Assembly: GCA_937902925.1 (NCBI GenBank)
Contig: CALFNN010000070.1
Coordinates: 341,717 to 405,716, forward strand
Length of the DNA stretch: 64,000 nt
Direction: 5' to 3'
From: an uncultured Opitutaceae bacterium
Lineage (GTDB): Bacteria; Verrucomicrobiota; Verrucomicrobiia; Opitutales; Opitutaceae
Part shown: one piece after another, positions 8,479 to 17,283 of the stretch
Layout: every line of letters begins with the position of its first letter
How positions within the stretch are numbered: position 1 is the stretch's first letter
The notes under the pieces: model-generated
Databases searched by the model: none
Told to the model about the DNA's origin: nothing
Seen by the model: only the letters and a program-made list of their open reading frames with translations
Made by a program: the position numbers and the translations under genes

Positions 8479-9891
8479 ATGAAAATCGACGCCGCGCTCA
8501 CTCCGCACCGACTGCGCAAAAAGACTTCCCGTGTCTTCGACCTCGCCGGCCGGAAAATCCGCGCGCTCGACGCCTCGTGGGACCCGGCGAACGGCACGCC
8601 CGTCTTCACCGTGCGCGGTCGCTACACGTCGCGCGGCTGGACAGAATGGACGCAGGGCTTCCAATTCGGGATGGCGTTCCTGCATTTCGACGCCACCGGC
8701 GACACGGCCAGCCTGAAACTCGGCCGCGAGAAGACCGTGAAACTCATGGCCTCACATGTCTCGCACACCGGCGTGCACGACCACGGCTTCAACAACATTT
8801 CCACCTACGGCAACCTGCGCCGGCTGATGCTCGAGGGCAAAATCCCCTTCAACCAGGACGAACTCAACTTCACCGAACTCGCGCTCAAGGTCTCCGGCGC
8901 CGTGCAGGCCGCCCGCCATGTCACCACGGCTTATCGCACCCCGTGGTCACCCCTCGCCGGCTCGCCGGGCGTCACCCCCGGCGGCTACGTCTACTCGTTC
9001 AATGGCCCGCAGTCGCTCTTCGCCGACACCATCCGCTCGATGCGCTCGCTCGTCGTCGCGCACCAGCTCGGCCACGCACTGATGGGCGAGGGCGACAAGC
9101 CGGTCAACCTCCTCCACCGCGCCATCGAACACGCCGCGACCACCGCCCGGTTCAACGTTTTCTTCGGCGCCGGCCGCGACAGTTACGATGTCCGCGGCCG
9201 CGTCGCGCACGAATCGATCTTCAATCGCAACGACGGCCAGTTCCGTTGCCCGAGTTCGCAGCAAGGCTACTCGCCCTTCACGACCTGGACGCGCGGCGCC
9301 GCCTGGATCATCTGCGGCTACGCCGAACAGCTCGAGTTTCTCGACACGGTCAAGGGCGCCGACCTCGACGCCGTCGGCGGCCGTCGCGCGGTGACGGATC
9401 TGTTTCTCGCCACCGCCCGCGCTGCGAGCGACTACTACATCGACGGCTACGCGGCGAAGGACGGCGTGCCCTACTGGGACAGTTCCGCGCTCAACACCCA
9501 CCGCCTTGGCGATTTCACGAAGCGCCCCGCCGATCCGTTCAACGCCCACGAACCGGTCGACAGCTCCGCCGCGGCCATCGCCGCGCAGGGTTTCATCCGG
9601 CTCGGCACCTACCTCGCCGCGAAAGGCGAGCAAGCCGCCGGCAAAAAATATCTCCAGGCCGGCCTCACCATCGCCGACACGCTCTTCGACGAGCCCTACC
9701 TCTCGACCGCCTCGAGGCATCAGGGGCTCCTGTTGCACAGTGTCTACCACCGCCCGAACGGCTGGGACTACATCCCGCCCGGGCGCAAGGTCCCGTGCGG
9801 CGAATCCTCGATGTGGGGCGACTACCACGCGCTAGAACTCGCGCTCCTCGTTCAGCGCCTCGCCGACGGAAAATACTCCACGTTCTTCTGA
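8479..9891 (+). CDS. Glycoside hydrolase family 88, unsaturated glucuronyl hydrolase
   Basis: This 470-residue protein shows the GH88 (alpha/alpha)6-barrel signatures: WTQGFQFGMAF, HDHGFNNISTYGNL, RNDGQFRCPSSQQGYSPFTT, TWTRGAAW and PVDSSAAAIAAQGFIRL. These enzymes hydrate the 4,5-double bond of unsaturated uronic acids released by polysaccharide lyases, so the enzyme would finish breakdown of uronate-containing glycans such as glycosaminoglycans or ulvan-like material. The ATG at 8479 gives no signal peptide, consistent with cytosolic action on imported oligosaccharides. No lyase or sulfatase gene is next to it. Its stop codon overlaps the presumed start of rlmN. Confidence 0.87.
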   Translation: MKIDAALTPHRLRKKTSRVFDLAGRKIRALDASWDPANGTPVFTVRGRYTSRGWTEWTQGFQFGMAFLHFDATGDTASLKLGREKTVKLMASHVSHTGVHDHGFNNISTYGNLRRLMLEGKIPFNQDELNFTELALKVSGAVQAARHVTTAYRTPWSPLAGSPGVTPGGYVYSFNGPQSLFADTIRSMRSLVVAHQLGHALMGEGDKPVNLLHRAIEHAATTARFNVFFGAGRDSYDVRGRVAHESIFNRNDGQFRCPSSQQGYSPFTTWTRGAAWIICGYAEQLEFLDTVKGADLDAVGGRRAVTDLFLATARAASDYYIDGYAAKDGVPYWDSSALNTHRLGDFTKRPADPFNAHEPVDSSAAAIAAQGFIRLGTYLAAKGEQAAGKKYLQAGLTIADTLFDEPYLSTASRHQGLLLHSVYHRPNGWDYIPPGRKVPCGESSMWGDYHALELALLVQRLADGKYSTFF

Positions 9892-10982
9892 AGAGCGCCC
9901 GCATCAACCTCTACGATCTCACCCGCGAGGAGCTGCGCCTGTTGCTCGCACGGCGGGGCTTGAGCCCCGTGCATGCCGCGCGGCTCTGGAACTACCTCTA
10001 TCTCGAACTCGCCGACTCGTTCGACGCGATGCCCGAACTCCCGCCGCGGGTCCGCGCCCTGCTCGCGGCGGAGGCCGGCCTCGGCGTCCTGCCCACGGCG
10101 CTCGAAACGGACTCGAGCGACGGCTTCACGTGCAAATACCTGCTGGCACTCGCGGATGACGCCCGGATCGAAACCGTGCTGATGCGTTTCACCGGCCGGG
10201 TGACCGCCTGCATCAGCTCGCAGGTCGGTTGCGCGATGGGCTGTGTTTTCTGCGCCACCGGCCAGATGGGTTACACCCGCCACCTCACCCCCGGCGAGAT
10301 CGTCGCCCAGGCTGTCCACGTCGCCCGCGCCCTCCGCGAAACGCCACGGGGCAATTGTAAACTATTAGTTTACAAACAATCCATGGCTTCGCCCCCGGCG
10401 CGGTTGCGCAACGTCGTCCTCATGGGCATGGGCGAGCCGTTGCACAACTACGACGCCGTGATGCACGCGATCGACATCCTGCGCGACGAGGCCGGCCTCG
10501 CCCTCGCCGGCGATCGCATCACGCTCAGCACCGTCGGCGTCGTGCCCGGCATCCTGCGGCTCGCCAGGGAAAAACGCTCGTTGCATCTCGCCGTCTCGCT
10601 TCACGCCGCGACCCAAGAGGAGCGCGCCGCACTCGTGCCCGTCGCAAAAAAATGGCCGCTCGACGAACTCATGGCCGCATGCCGCACCTATAGCGGGGCG
10701 ACCGGCCGGCGCATTTTCTACGAGTGGACGCTGATCGAGGGAAAGAACGATTCGCCCGCGCACGCCCGGGCCGTCGGCCGCCTGCTGCGCGGCTTGCCGG
10801 CGCAGGTAAACTTGATCCCGCTCAACCCGACCTCCGGCTACGCCGGCATGCCGACGCATACCGAGGCGGCGAAAAAATTCCAGCGCATCCTTGCCGGCGA
10901 GTTCGCGTTGCCCAGCACCGTCCGCCAGCGCCGCGGCATCGACATCGCCGCCGGCTGCGGTCAGTTGGCAACGGCGAGCTGA
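9888..10982 (+). CDS. rlmN: 23S rRNA (adenine-2503-C2)-methyltransferase RlmN
   Basis: Radical SAM enzyme that methylates A2503 of 23S rRNA and A37 of some tRNAs. The radical SAM triad CAMGCVFC sits near residue 115. The start region INLYDLTREELRLLL, the VVLMGMGEPLHNYDAV motif, the VSLHAATQEERAALVP segment and the C-terminal PSTVRQRRGIDIAAGCGQL motif with the methyl-carrying cysteine are all present. No ATG, GTG or TTG lies between the previous stop and the homology. The CTG at 9888 overlaps the GH88 stop (CTGA) and is the most likely start, giving 364 residues. An in-frame insert of about 18 residues (GNCKLLVYKQSMASPPAR) just before the MGMGEP motif is encoded partly by a palindrome. Confidence 0.92.
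   Translation: MKSARINLYDLTREELRLLLARRGLSPVHAARLWNYLYLELADSFDAMPELPPRVRALLAAEAGLGVLPTALETDSSDGFTCKYLLALADDARIETVLMRFTGRVTACISSQVGCAMGCVFCATGQMGYTRHLTPGEIVAQAVHVARALRETPRGNCKLLVYKQSMASPPARLRNVVLMGMGEPLHNYDAVMHAIDILRDEAGLALAGDRITLSTVGVVPGILRLAREKRSLHLAVSLHAATQEERAALVPVAKKWPLDELMAACRTYSGATGRRIFYEWTLIEGKNDSPAHARAVGRLLRGLPAQVNLIPLNPTSGYAGMPTHTEAAKKFQRILAGEFALPSTVRQRRGIDIAAGCGQLATAS
10355..10375. repeat. Palindrome with TAT core inside rlmN
   Basis: Ten-base arms TTGTAAACTA and TAGTTTACAA pair perfectly around one central T. The element is AT-rich in a GC-rich gene and encodes part of an in-frame insert in RlmN. Its inner sequence AACTATTAGTT is shared with the palindrome at 28803-28831. Confidence 0.8.
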
Positions 10983-10991
10983 CCAAGGGCA

Positions 10992-11014
10992 GGGGCGGCG
11001 GGCCCGGCCGCCCC
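10992..11014. terminator. GC-rich hairpin between convergent rlmN and DAHP synthase genes
   Basis: GGGGCGGC and GCCGCCCC form an 8-bp stem with a 7-base loop in the 36-base gap between the two convergent stops. There is no T-tract, so this is a hairpin with possible bidirectional terminator function, not a classical terminator. Confidence 0.4.
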
Positions 11015-11018
11015 AACC

Positions 11019-12080
11019 TCAATTTGATCGACTGCGCCGCGCTGTCACCGCCTCCGCCAGCGTCGCCAGGACCGGCAGCGTCTGCTCCCACGCGAGGCAC
11101 GCATCGGTGATGCTCCGGCCGTAAATCAACGGGTTGGCCCGGTAGTCCTGCGCGCCACCGAGCAGGTTGCTCTCCAGCATGACCGCAACGATGCCCCGCT
11201 CGCCCCCGGCGATTTGCGCCGCGAGGTCCACGGCGACCGCCGGCTGTCGCCCGGCATCTTTCCCGCTGTTGGCGTGGCTGCAGTCGACCATCACATGCGG
11301 CGGAAGGCTGTGTTCCCGCAGCAGCCCGATCGCGGCGCGCACGTGCTCCGCGGAAAAATTCGGACCGCTCGTGCCACCGCGCAGCACGAGGTGCGCGTGC
11401 TCGTTGCCCGCCGTGCCCATGATGGCCGGCGCGCCCTCGCGCGTCAGCGAGGGAAACCAGTGCGGATGCCGCGCCGCGCGGATCGCGTCGACGGCCACCC
11501 GCACGTCGCCATCCGTGCGATTCTTGAAACCGACCGGCATCGACAGTCCCGACGCCAGCTCCCGGTGCACCTGACTCTCGACCGTGCGGGCGCCGATCGC
11601 TCCCCACGACACGAGGTCGGCGTAGTATTGGCCGAGCGTGGTATCGAGAAACTCCGTCGCCACCGGCAGCCCCCGTGCCAGCACGTCGAGCATGAGCGTT
11701 CGCGCGAATCGCAGCCCGGCGTTGATCTGGAAACTGTCGTTGAGAAACGGATCGTTGATCAATCCCTTCCAGCCAAAGACCGTGCGCGGTTTTTCAAAAT
11801 ATACCCGCATCACGAGCAACAACTCGCCCGCATACATCGCCGCCACGTCCCGCAACCGCTCCGCATAATCCACCGCCGCGGCCGGGTCGTGAATCGAGCA
11901 CGGCCCCACCACCACCACCAGCCTGTCGTCCATCCCCGTCACGACGCTGGCAAGCTCGCCACGCGTCCGCGCCACCAGCCCGGCACCGGTATCCGGCAAC
12001 GGCAACTCCTCCTCGAGCACGGCGGGCGCCACGAGCGGTTTCGTCGCGCGGATGCGCAGGTCGGAAGTCGGTTGATGCAT
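11019..12080 (-). CDS. aroG: 3-deoxy-7-phosphoheptulonate synthase, class I
   Basis: The 353-residue length and motifs match class I (AroFGH-type) DAHP synthases: VVVGPCSIHDPAAAVDYAER, LLVMRVYFEKPRT, GWKGLINDP, NDSFQINAGL, FLDTTLGQYYADLVSWGAIG and VMVDCSHANSGKD. The enzyme joins phosphoenolpyruvate and erythrose 4-phosphate in the first shikimate-pathway step in the cytosol. Which aromatic amino acid inhibits it cannot be read from the sequence, so the symbol is generic. The ATG at 12080 (MHQPTSDLRIR) fits family N-termini. It follows the TPR-like gene by 38 bases on the same strand. Confidence 0.93.
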   Translation of the reverse strand: MHQPTSDLRIRATKPLVAPAVLEEELPLPDTGAGLVARTRGELASVVTGMDDRLVVVVGPCSIHDPAAAVDYAERLRDVAAMYAGELLLVMRVYFEKPRTVFGWKGLINDPFLNDSFQINAGLRFARTLMLDVLARGLPVATEFLDTTLGQYYADLVSWGAIGARTVESQVHRELASGLSMPVGFKNRTDGDVRVAVDAIRAARHPHWFPSLTREGAPAIMGTAGNEHAHLVLRGGTSGPNFSAEHVRAAIGLLREHSLPPHVMVDCSHANSGKDAGRQPAVAVDLAAQIAGGERGIVAVMLESNLLGGAQDYRANPLIYGRSITDACLAWEQTLPVLATLAEAVTARRSRSN

Positions 12081-12118
12081 CGGGAAAAAGTCGCCGCGCG
12101 GGTTTCTCCCGCCTCCGC

Positions 12119-13468
12119 TCAAGCCAGCCGGCCCGCCGCCTCCGTGACGAGCGGTGAGGTCATCAGCGCCACCCCGGCCGGCGCCGCGGCCACGCCCAGC
12201 TTCGTCATGCGGGCGCGCAGGGTGAGAAACGCCAGCGCCTCCATCTCCCCCCCCGCCGCGCGCTCCGCCGCATGGGCCAGCGCCGCGGCCGGCGCGACGA
12301 GTTGCTCCTTCGGCAGGATCGATTTCTCGACGAGGAAAAGCCCGACCGAGGCGCCGAGCGTATCGAGCCACGCGCGCGGTTGCGCCGGCGGCCGGTAGGC
12401 GAGGGCGGCTCCGGCCGGCGACCATTCCATGAACGCCCGCACGTCGGCGTGCAGTTGCGCCAGCACCGTGTCCGCCGTGGCTGCCGTCCACCGGACGTTG
12501 AAGGTCTTGCGCTCGCGGAATTTCTTCACCTCCCACACGCGCAGCACGACTTCGTATTCGCCCGCCGCCGCGCTCAACGCCCCCGTGAGGATGTAGTCGA
12601 GCCCGCCGTCGGTCGAGTCGGCGAGCTGGCGGAGGTGCTCGACCGTCCATTCGGCACCGAACACCATGTGATGGCTCGGCGCCGCGGGCCGGTTCATCAC
12701 CCCGAGCGCCGCGATCGGCGAGTAGGCCGTGGAAAAATAAAACGTCTCCGTGAACCACAGCGGCAGCGCCCGCGACAGGACCCCGAGTTCGTCCTCCGGC
12801 TTCGCCATGGCCTCGCCGACGTCGGGATAACCCAGCACTGCCAGCTGGCCGAACGCGATCCGCCGGAGCCGGCCCTCCTTCGGCGGCAGCAACTGTGCCG
12901 CCATCGCCTCGAGCCCGTAAAACCAGATCGGCTTGCTGATGCTGATCATCGCCACCTTCGGCACGGCCGCGACCGCACCCACCGCGCCGGGATCGAGCGG
13001 CGAGTGCCGTTCGTTGATCAGCTCGGCGATGGCGTTGGAAAACCCGTGCAGCCGGTCTTCCAGCTCGGGGCGGTTGAGGGCAAACAGGATGTCGAGCACG
13101 TGCTGCGCGGCGTCGGGATTGCGCATCACGATGTAGGCCTGCAGGAGATTCAACCCGGTCGCGGGGCCGTGGCGGTCGGCATCGTAACGCGGCGCGATCA
13201 GCTCGGCGATCTCCGCCACGTGGCCGTTGGCGCCGAGGTCGCCCGAGATGGCCACGAGCACGTCGGCGCGATCGCCGGCAGCGGTCAGGACCTCCTCATA
13301 GATCGCGAGGGCGGCTGGCAGGTCCTTCGCCTCGAGCTTCTCGCGGGCGGCGGCGAGGCGCGGGATGACGCCACCCGCGGCGGCACTGGCCGCCGCGGTC
13401 TCGGCCTCGGACGCCGCCGGCGGGGCTGCTTCCGGTTTCTTGCCGGCAAATCGATCGAAAAATCCCAT
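12119..13468 (-). CDS. Hypothetical protein with TPR-like N-terminal region
   Basis: 449 residues, cytosolic by sequence: no signal peptide and only amphipathic helices. After a short MGFFDRFAGKK start and an Ala/Glu-rich linker, residues about 35-140 look like paired helices of the tetratricopeptide type (KLEAKDLPAALAIYEEVL, LLQAYIVMRNPDAAQHVLDI). The middle contains KPIWFYGLEAMAAQLLP and a section with HHMVFGAEWTVEHLRQLAD. I do not recognise the family. The 3' end is followed closely by the DAHP synthase gene. The ATG at 13468 is used because upstream frame content is Arg-rich and coding-unlike. Confidence 0.7.
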   Translation of the reverse strand: MGFFDRFAGKKPEAAPPAASEAETAAASAAAGGVIPRLAAAREKLEAKDLPAALAIYEEVLTAAGDRADVLVAISGDLGANGHVAEIAELIAPRYDADRHGPATGLNLLQAYIVMRNPDAAQHVLDILFALNRPELEDRLHGFSNAIAELINERHSPLDPGAVGAVAAVPKVAMISISKPIWFYGLEAMAAQLLPPKEGRLRRIAFGQLAVLGYPDVGEAMAKPEDELGVLSRALPLWFTETFYFSTAYSPIAALGVMNRPAAPSHHMVFGAEWTVEHLRQLADSTDGGLDYILTGALSAAAGEYEVVLRVWEVKKFRERKTFNVRWTAATADTVLAQLHADVRAFMEWSPAGAALAYRPPAQPRAWLDTLGASVGLFLVEKSILPKEQLVAPAAALAHAAERAAGGEMEALAFLTLRARMTKLGVAAAPAGVALMTSPLVTEAAGRLA

Positions 13469-13540
13469 CCCGCGAGCAAAGCGCCGCGACCGCCGCTGGC
13501 GAACACGTTTTGCGCCCACCCTGACCACGCCGCCACGCCC

Positions 13541-14095
13541 TCAGCCCGCCACGAAGTAGAAATCGCCGTCGGTCTTGTCGAGCGGACGGATCACGGGCCG
13601 GTCCGGCTTGTCGACGTTTTGCGGTTCGACCAGCGCAAACACCAGCTTGCCGCCGCCGCCCGTCGCGGCATCGCGGTCGCGGTAAACGATCCAGTTCATC
13701 GCGTGCTGGATGGGCTTGTTCTTCCAGACGATGCCGAAGCAGTAAGGCCATTTCCGGCGGCCGTTGTGAAAGGCATTGCGACAAAAATGTGCCTTCAGCA
13801 CGAAGGCGAAGTCATCGCAGTCGAACACCTCGTCGGTCCACTTCAGGAACTCCCCGTGGCTGCTGTGGATGAGCGCCAGCGCTTCGTTGAGCGGCGGACA
13901 ATAGTATTTGTCGTCGCCGAGATAGACACTGGTCGGCGAATCCTTCAGCCAGCGCGACCCCAGCCGGTTGCTGAGCAGCGTATTGAGCCGGCCGACGGTG
14001 ATGAAACCCCAGCGCGGTTGTCTGGCGGACTTGCGGGGCGAGGGGGCGACCGGCCGGCCCGCGCGCGGTTTGGTCAGAGCCTTGGCTTTGCTCAT
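13541..14095 (-). CDS. Hypothetical protein, possible papain-like cysteine peptidase domain
   Basis: 184 residues with a basic, probably disordered N-terminus (MSKAKALTKPRAGRPVAPSP), then a compact domain. The segment DEVFDCDDFAFVLKAHFC, followed about 35 residues later by QHAMNWIVY, resembles the Cys...His arrangement of papain-like proteases. In particular it recalls the C-terminal domain of Marasmius oreades agglutinin (MOA), which has a DCDDFA-like segment; that match is from memory and weak. The domain could equally be a structural, inactive relative. There is no signal peptide. The ATG at 14095 starts the basic tail. Confidence 0.6.
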   Translation of the reverse strand: MSKAKALTKPRAGRPVAPSPRKSARQPRWGFITVGRLNTLLSNRLGSRWLKDSPTSVYLGDDKYYCPPLNEALALIHSSHGEFLKWTDEVFDCDDFAFVLKAHFCRNAFHNGRRKWPYCFGIVWKNKPIQHAMNWIVYRDRDAATGGGGKLVFALVEPQNVDKPDRPVIRPLDKTDGDFYFVAG

Positions 14096-14157
14096 GGGGA
14101 GAAAAAGGACGAAACCCGCGCGACCGCAGGCGCCGGCGGGTTTCGGGCGGGTTCGTG

Positions 14158-14328
14158 TTAGTTGGGCGGATTGTTCGAGTCGCCATCCCCGCCGGGCCGT
14201 TTGCCGCCGCCGGCGCGTTTCAGTTTTACCTTGGCGGGTTTCTTCGGCGCCGGTTTCCGGGACTTCGCTTTGCTGGTTTTCGCTTTGCTGGAGCGGGCTT
14301 TGCTCCGGGTTGGTTTTTTGCTGGGCAT
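14158..14328 (-). CDS. Small Lys/Ala/Pro-rich basic protein
   Basis: 56 residues, with repeated SKAK/KPAPKKP motifs (SKARSSKAKTSKAKSRKP) and an acidic-polar tail GGDGDSNNPPN. It resembles histone H1-like or AlgP/Hc1-type DNA-binding tails in composition only. The ATG at 14328 is used; an upstream in-frame TTG at 14364 would add 12 residues. No Shine-Dalgarno is evident. It lies between the hybrid kinase and the protein at 13541-14095, whose N-terminus is similarly Lys/Pro-rich. Confidence 0.5.
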   Translation of the reverse strand: MPSKKPTRSKARSSKAKTSKAKSRKPAPKKPAKVKLKRAGGGKRPGGDGDSNNPPN

Positions 14329-14383
14329 GTCGTTTTGTTTTTTGGGTTGAGGTTGACTGGACAAAAAATCCGCGGTGGCGCGG

Positions 14384-17206
14384 CTAGTTGCGTCCGGGAT
14401 CGCCCGGCGTGGCGAACGGCAGCGCCATCGGCGGGACGGCCGCCTCGACCGCCTCCAGCAGGTGGCGGGCCGCCGCCGGCTCCGGTCGATCCTCGAGCGC
14501 GGCGAGTCGCTGGCAGGCGTTTTGCAGCATGGTCGCGCCCAGCACGTCGGCGCTGTTTTTCATGTAGTGCGCCCGGCTGCGCAACCGCGGCCAGTCGCCC
14601 GCCGCCAGCGCCGCGCGCATTTCGGCGAGCACCCGCGGGGTTTCGCAGGAAAACTGCTCGGCCAGGCGGGCGCGCAACCGGTCATCGGAAATCTTCGCCG
14701 CGAACTCCTCCGCCGCGCCCGGCGCGGACGACCGGTCCATGATCGCCTGGGCAAGGCGGGCCAGGCTCACGGGTTTCGCCAGAAACACATCCATGCCGGC
14801 GGCCCGGGCGCGTTTCTCGTCGGCCGCACTCGCGTGGGCGCTCAGGCCGATGATCCGGAGCGCGCGCGGGCCTTCGCGGCGCAAGGCTTCAGCCACTGCG
14901 ATGCCATCGAGTCCCGGCAGGGCAATGTCGAGCAGCAGCACGCCCGGAGCGCGGTCGCAGGCCAGCTTGAGCGCGGTCGGGCCGTCGACGGCCACCGCGA
15001 CCTCCGCGCCGTTTTCGACAAGGAAGGCGGTGAGGAGCTCGCGCACGAGCGTGTTATCCTCCGCCACGAGCACCCGCAATCCGGCGAAGTCGCGCCCGGC
15101 GTTCGGTTTGCCGGCCACCTCGCCGGCCGGCGGGCCGCACGGGGGCAGGGGCAGGCGCGCTAGAAAAGTGGCTCCCGGTTCTGCGGTGTCGAGCAGCTGC
15201 ACGTCGCCACCCATCACGCTGCAGAGTCCCTGAACGAGCGCGAGCCCCAGGCCGGAACCCTCGGTCGCGGCGGGATCGAGCCGCGCAAACGGCTGGAAAA
15301 GCCGCGCCCGCAGCGCGACCGGGATGCCCGGCCCCGTGTCGGTCACCGCGAACTCGACCTGCCCGTCTTCTCCCCGCCGCACCTGCAGCGTCACGCGCCC
15401 CGCCGGCGTGAACTTGATCGCATTCGTGATCAGATTGAGCAGCACCTGCCGCACCCGCACGCCATCCGCCAGCACCCAGCCGGGCACGCCCGCGGCGATC
15501 TCCGAGCGAAACTCGAGCCCCTTCGCCGCCGCCGCGGGGCGCAGCGCCGTGGCGCACTCGTCGACCAGCGCGGGCAGCGCGACCGGCGCGGGCTCCAGCC
15601 GGAAGGCGCCGCTCTGCAAAGCGCCGAGGTCGATGAGGTCGTTGACCAGCCGCAGCATCACGCCGCCATGCGAACGCAGCGCCGCCAGCCAGGCGCGGTG
15701 CGGTTCCGCGAGCGGGGCGCCCGCCAGGAGCTCGCCGTAGCCGAGCACGCTCTGGATCGGCGTGCGCAACTCGTGGCTCACCTTCGCGAGAAACGCGCTC
15801 TTCATCCGGTCGGCCGCCGCGGACGTCGCCGCCCGCTGTTCGGCGGCATCGCGTGCCTCCCGCCGCAGCCGGTAGGCGACGGCGAGCACCCACAGCCCGA
15901 CCCCAACGGCGACCAGCGCCATCGTTTGCAGTCGCGCTTGAGTGAAAGTCACCGCCCAGCGCGTGGCCTCCACATCCGCCGCCAGCCAGCCGAGCAACTG
16001 GCCGGTCGCGGGGTTGAACAGCGGCGCTCGCACCATGAGCAGTGCGCCCCACGACGTGCGCGCCGGCCCTTCGATAAAACTCCGGCGCGCGGCGAGCCGG
16101 TCCAAATCCTCGGGCCGGATGTCGTGGTGGATCACGTGCGTGATCGCCGCGTCGGTGCGCGGCTCGGAGTTGAGCTCGAGTAGATGCCCCTGCCGCCAGG
16201 TGGCGAGGTAGAGCGAGTAGATATCCGGGTTGAGCTCCCGCAGCCGTCCCGTGGCCGCGCGCAGCCGGGCATAAACCGGCTGGCTGGTCACCGGCACGAG
16301 CGCCACGTCGACCGGCAGCCCCCGCGCCGTGTGCTTGTGGGTGACGGATTCGATCCGCAGTGCGGGGCTCAACGCCTCGACGAGATCGTGCGGGTCGATG
16401 GCCAGCACCGTGGTTTCGACGCGGCGCAGCAGATTCTCCTCGAAGGCCCGCCGCGCCTGCCGGCCATACCAGACGGCGAGCAGCACGCCGCAACCGAGCC
16501 ACGCCACCAACGCGAACACCGCCCGGCGCAGATCGCGGCGCAAGCCCTCGCCGGTCCCCGCCTGTTCCAACCGGGCGCGCCAGATCGCCATCGCGGTCGT
16601 CGCGCCGGCCGCGAGGCTCGCGCCGGCGGCAAACAGCGCGAAGTGCGAAAAATCGGTGGTCTTGCGGCCTTGGTTGATCGCGTAAGCCCAGGGCCCGTGC
16701 GTGGCGATGACTGGCAACACCGCGAGCAGGCCGCCTGCGACCGCCGGCAGCGGGATGGGCGTTTGCCGCAGCAACCCGAGCACCGCGAGCGTCTGCCCCA
16801 GCGTCAGCGCGAATCCACCCTCCACCGGCCACCACACGCGGGCCACCGCGAGTCCCGCGAGTCCCCCCACTGCCACCGCGCGCCACGCGCCGCGCCACCG
16901 CCAGTCACGCGTTGCGCCCCACGCGAGCGCCGCCGCACCCGCCGCCTGGGCCGCGCCCATCGCGGCGTCGAGCCGCGTGTAGGGAATCCGGATGTCCTGC
17001 GCCAGGAGCACCAGTTCGAGCAGCGCCCCGCCGATCTGGCTCGCCGCGAGCACCCGCATCCAGCCGCCGGGGGCGTCCGCGCCCCCCGCGTGCTCCCGCT
17101 GCCGAAATTCCGCCCACAGCACGGCGCCCCACGCCAGCACCGCGAGGAACCAGAGATAGTCCTGGTAAGTGGTCCAGTCTTCCAGCGTCCGCAGGAGGGG
17201 ATTCAT
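14384..17206 (-). CDS. Membrane-bound hybrid histidine kinase with receiver and HPt domains
   Basis: 940 residues. Residues 1-210 form about seven hydrophobic helices. A further helix (228-248), a probably periplasmic sensor segment (250-425) and another helix (428-446) follow. The HisKA contains VSHELRTP (H478), and the HATPase has NLITNAIKF, DTGPGIP and GSGLGLAL. The receiver (709-825) has the acidic pair in VAEDNTL, phosphoacceptor D760 in LLLDIALPGLDG and KP at 811-812. The C-terminal HPt domain carries AHYMKNSADVLGA (H880). All phosphorelay residues are intact, so the protein can run His-Asp-His and needs an external regulator; the divergent NarL-type protein at 18775 is the nearest candidate. 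Confidence 0.92.
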   Translation of the reverse strand: MNPLLRTLEDWTTYQDYLWFLAVLAWGAVLWAEFRQREHAGGADAPGGWMRVLAASQIGGALLELVLLAQDIRIPYTRLDAAMGAAQAAGAAALAWGATRDWRWRGAWRAVAVGGLAGLAVARVWWPVEGGFALTLGQTLAVLGLLRQTPIPLPAVAGGLLAVLPVIATHGPWAYAINQGRKTTDFSHFALFAAGASLAAGATTAMAIWRARLEQAGTGEGLRRDLRRAVFALVAWLGCGVLLAVWYGRQARRAFEENLLRRVETTVLAIDPHDLVEALSPALRIESVTHKHTARGLPVDVALVPVTSQPVYARLRAATGRLRELNPDIYSLYLATWRQGHLLELNSEPRTDAAITHVIHHDIRPEDLDRLAARRSFIEGPARTSWGALLMVRAPLFNPATGQLLGWLAADVEATRWAVTFTQARLQTMALVAVGVGLWVLAVAYRLRREARDAAEQRAATSAAADRMKSAFLAKVSHELRTPIQSVLGYGELLAGAPLAEPHRAWLAALRSHGGVMLRLVNDLIDLGALQSGAFRLEPAPVALPALVDECATALRPAAAAKGLEFRSEIAAGVPGWVLADGVRVRQVLLNLITNAIKFTPAGRVTLQVRRGEDGQVEFAVTDTGPGIPVALRARLFQPFARLDPAATEGSGLGLALVQGLCSVMGGDVQLLDTAEPGATFLARLPLPPCGPPAGEVAGKPNAGRDFAGLRVLVAEDNTLVRELLTAFLVENGAEVAVAVDGPTALKLACDRAPGVLLLDIALPGLDGIAVAEALRREGPRALRIIGLSAHASAADEKRARAAGMDVFLAKPVSLARLAQAIMDRSSAPGAAEEFAAKISDDRLRARLAEQFSCETPRVLAEMRAALAAGDWPRLRSRAHYMKNSADVLGATMLQNACQRLAALEDRPEPAAARHLLEAVEAAVPPMALPFATPGDPGRN

Positions 17207-17283
17207 GCGCGGGGATCACGTCCGTGATGCCCGCGCCGCGCCGGCGGGCCAAGGCCGAAATTGCGGCGACGGCCGGGCGCACC

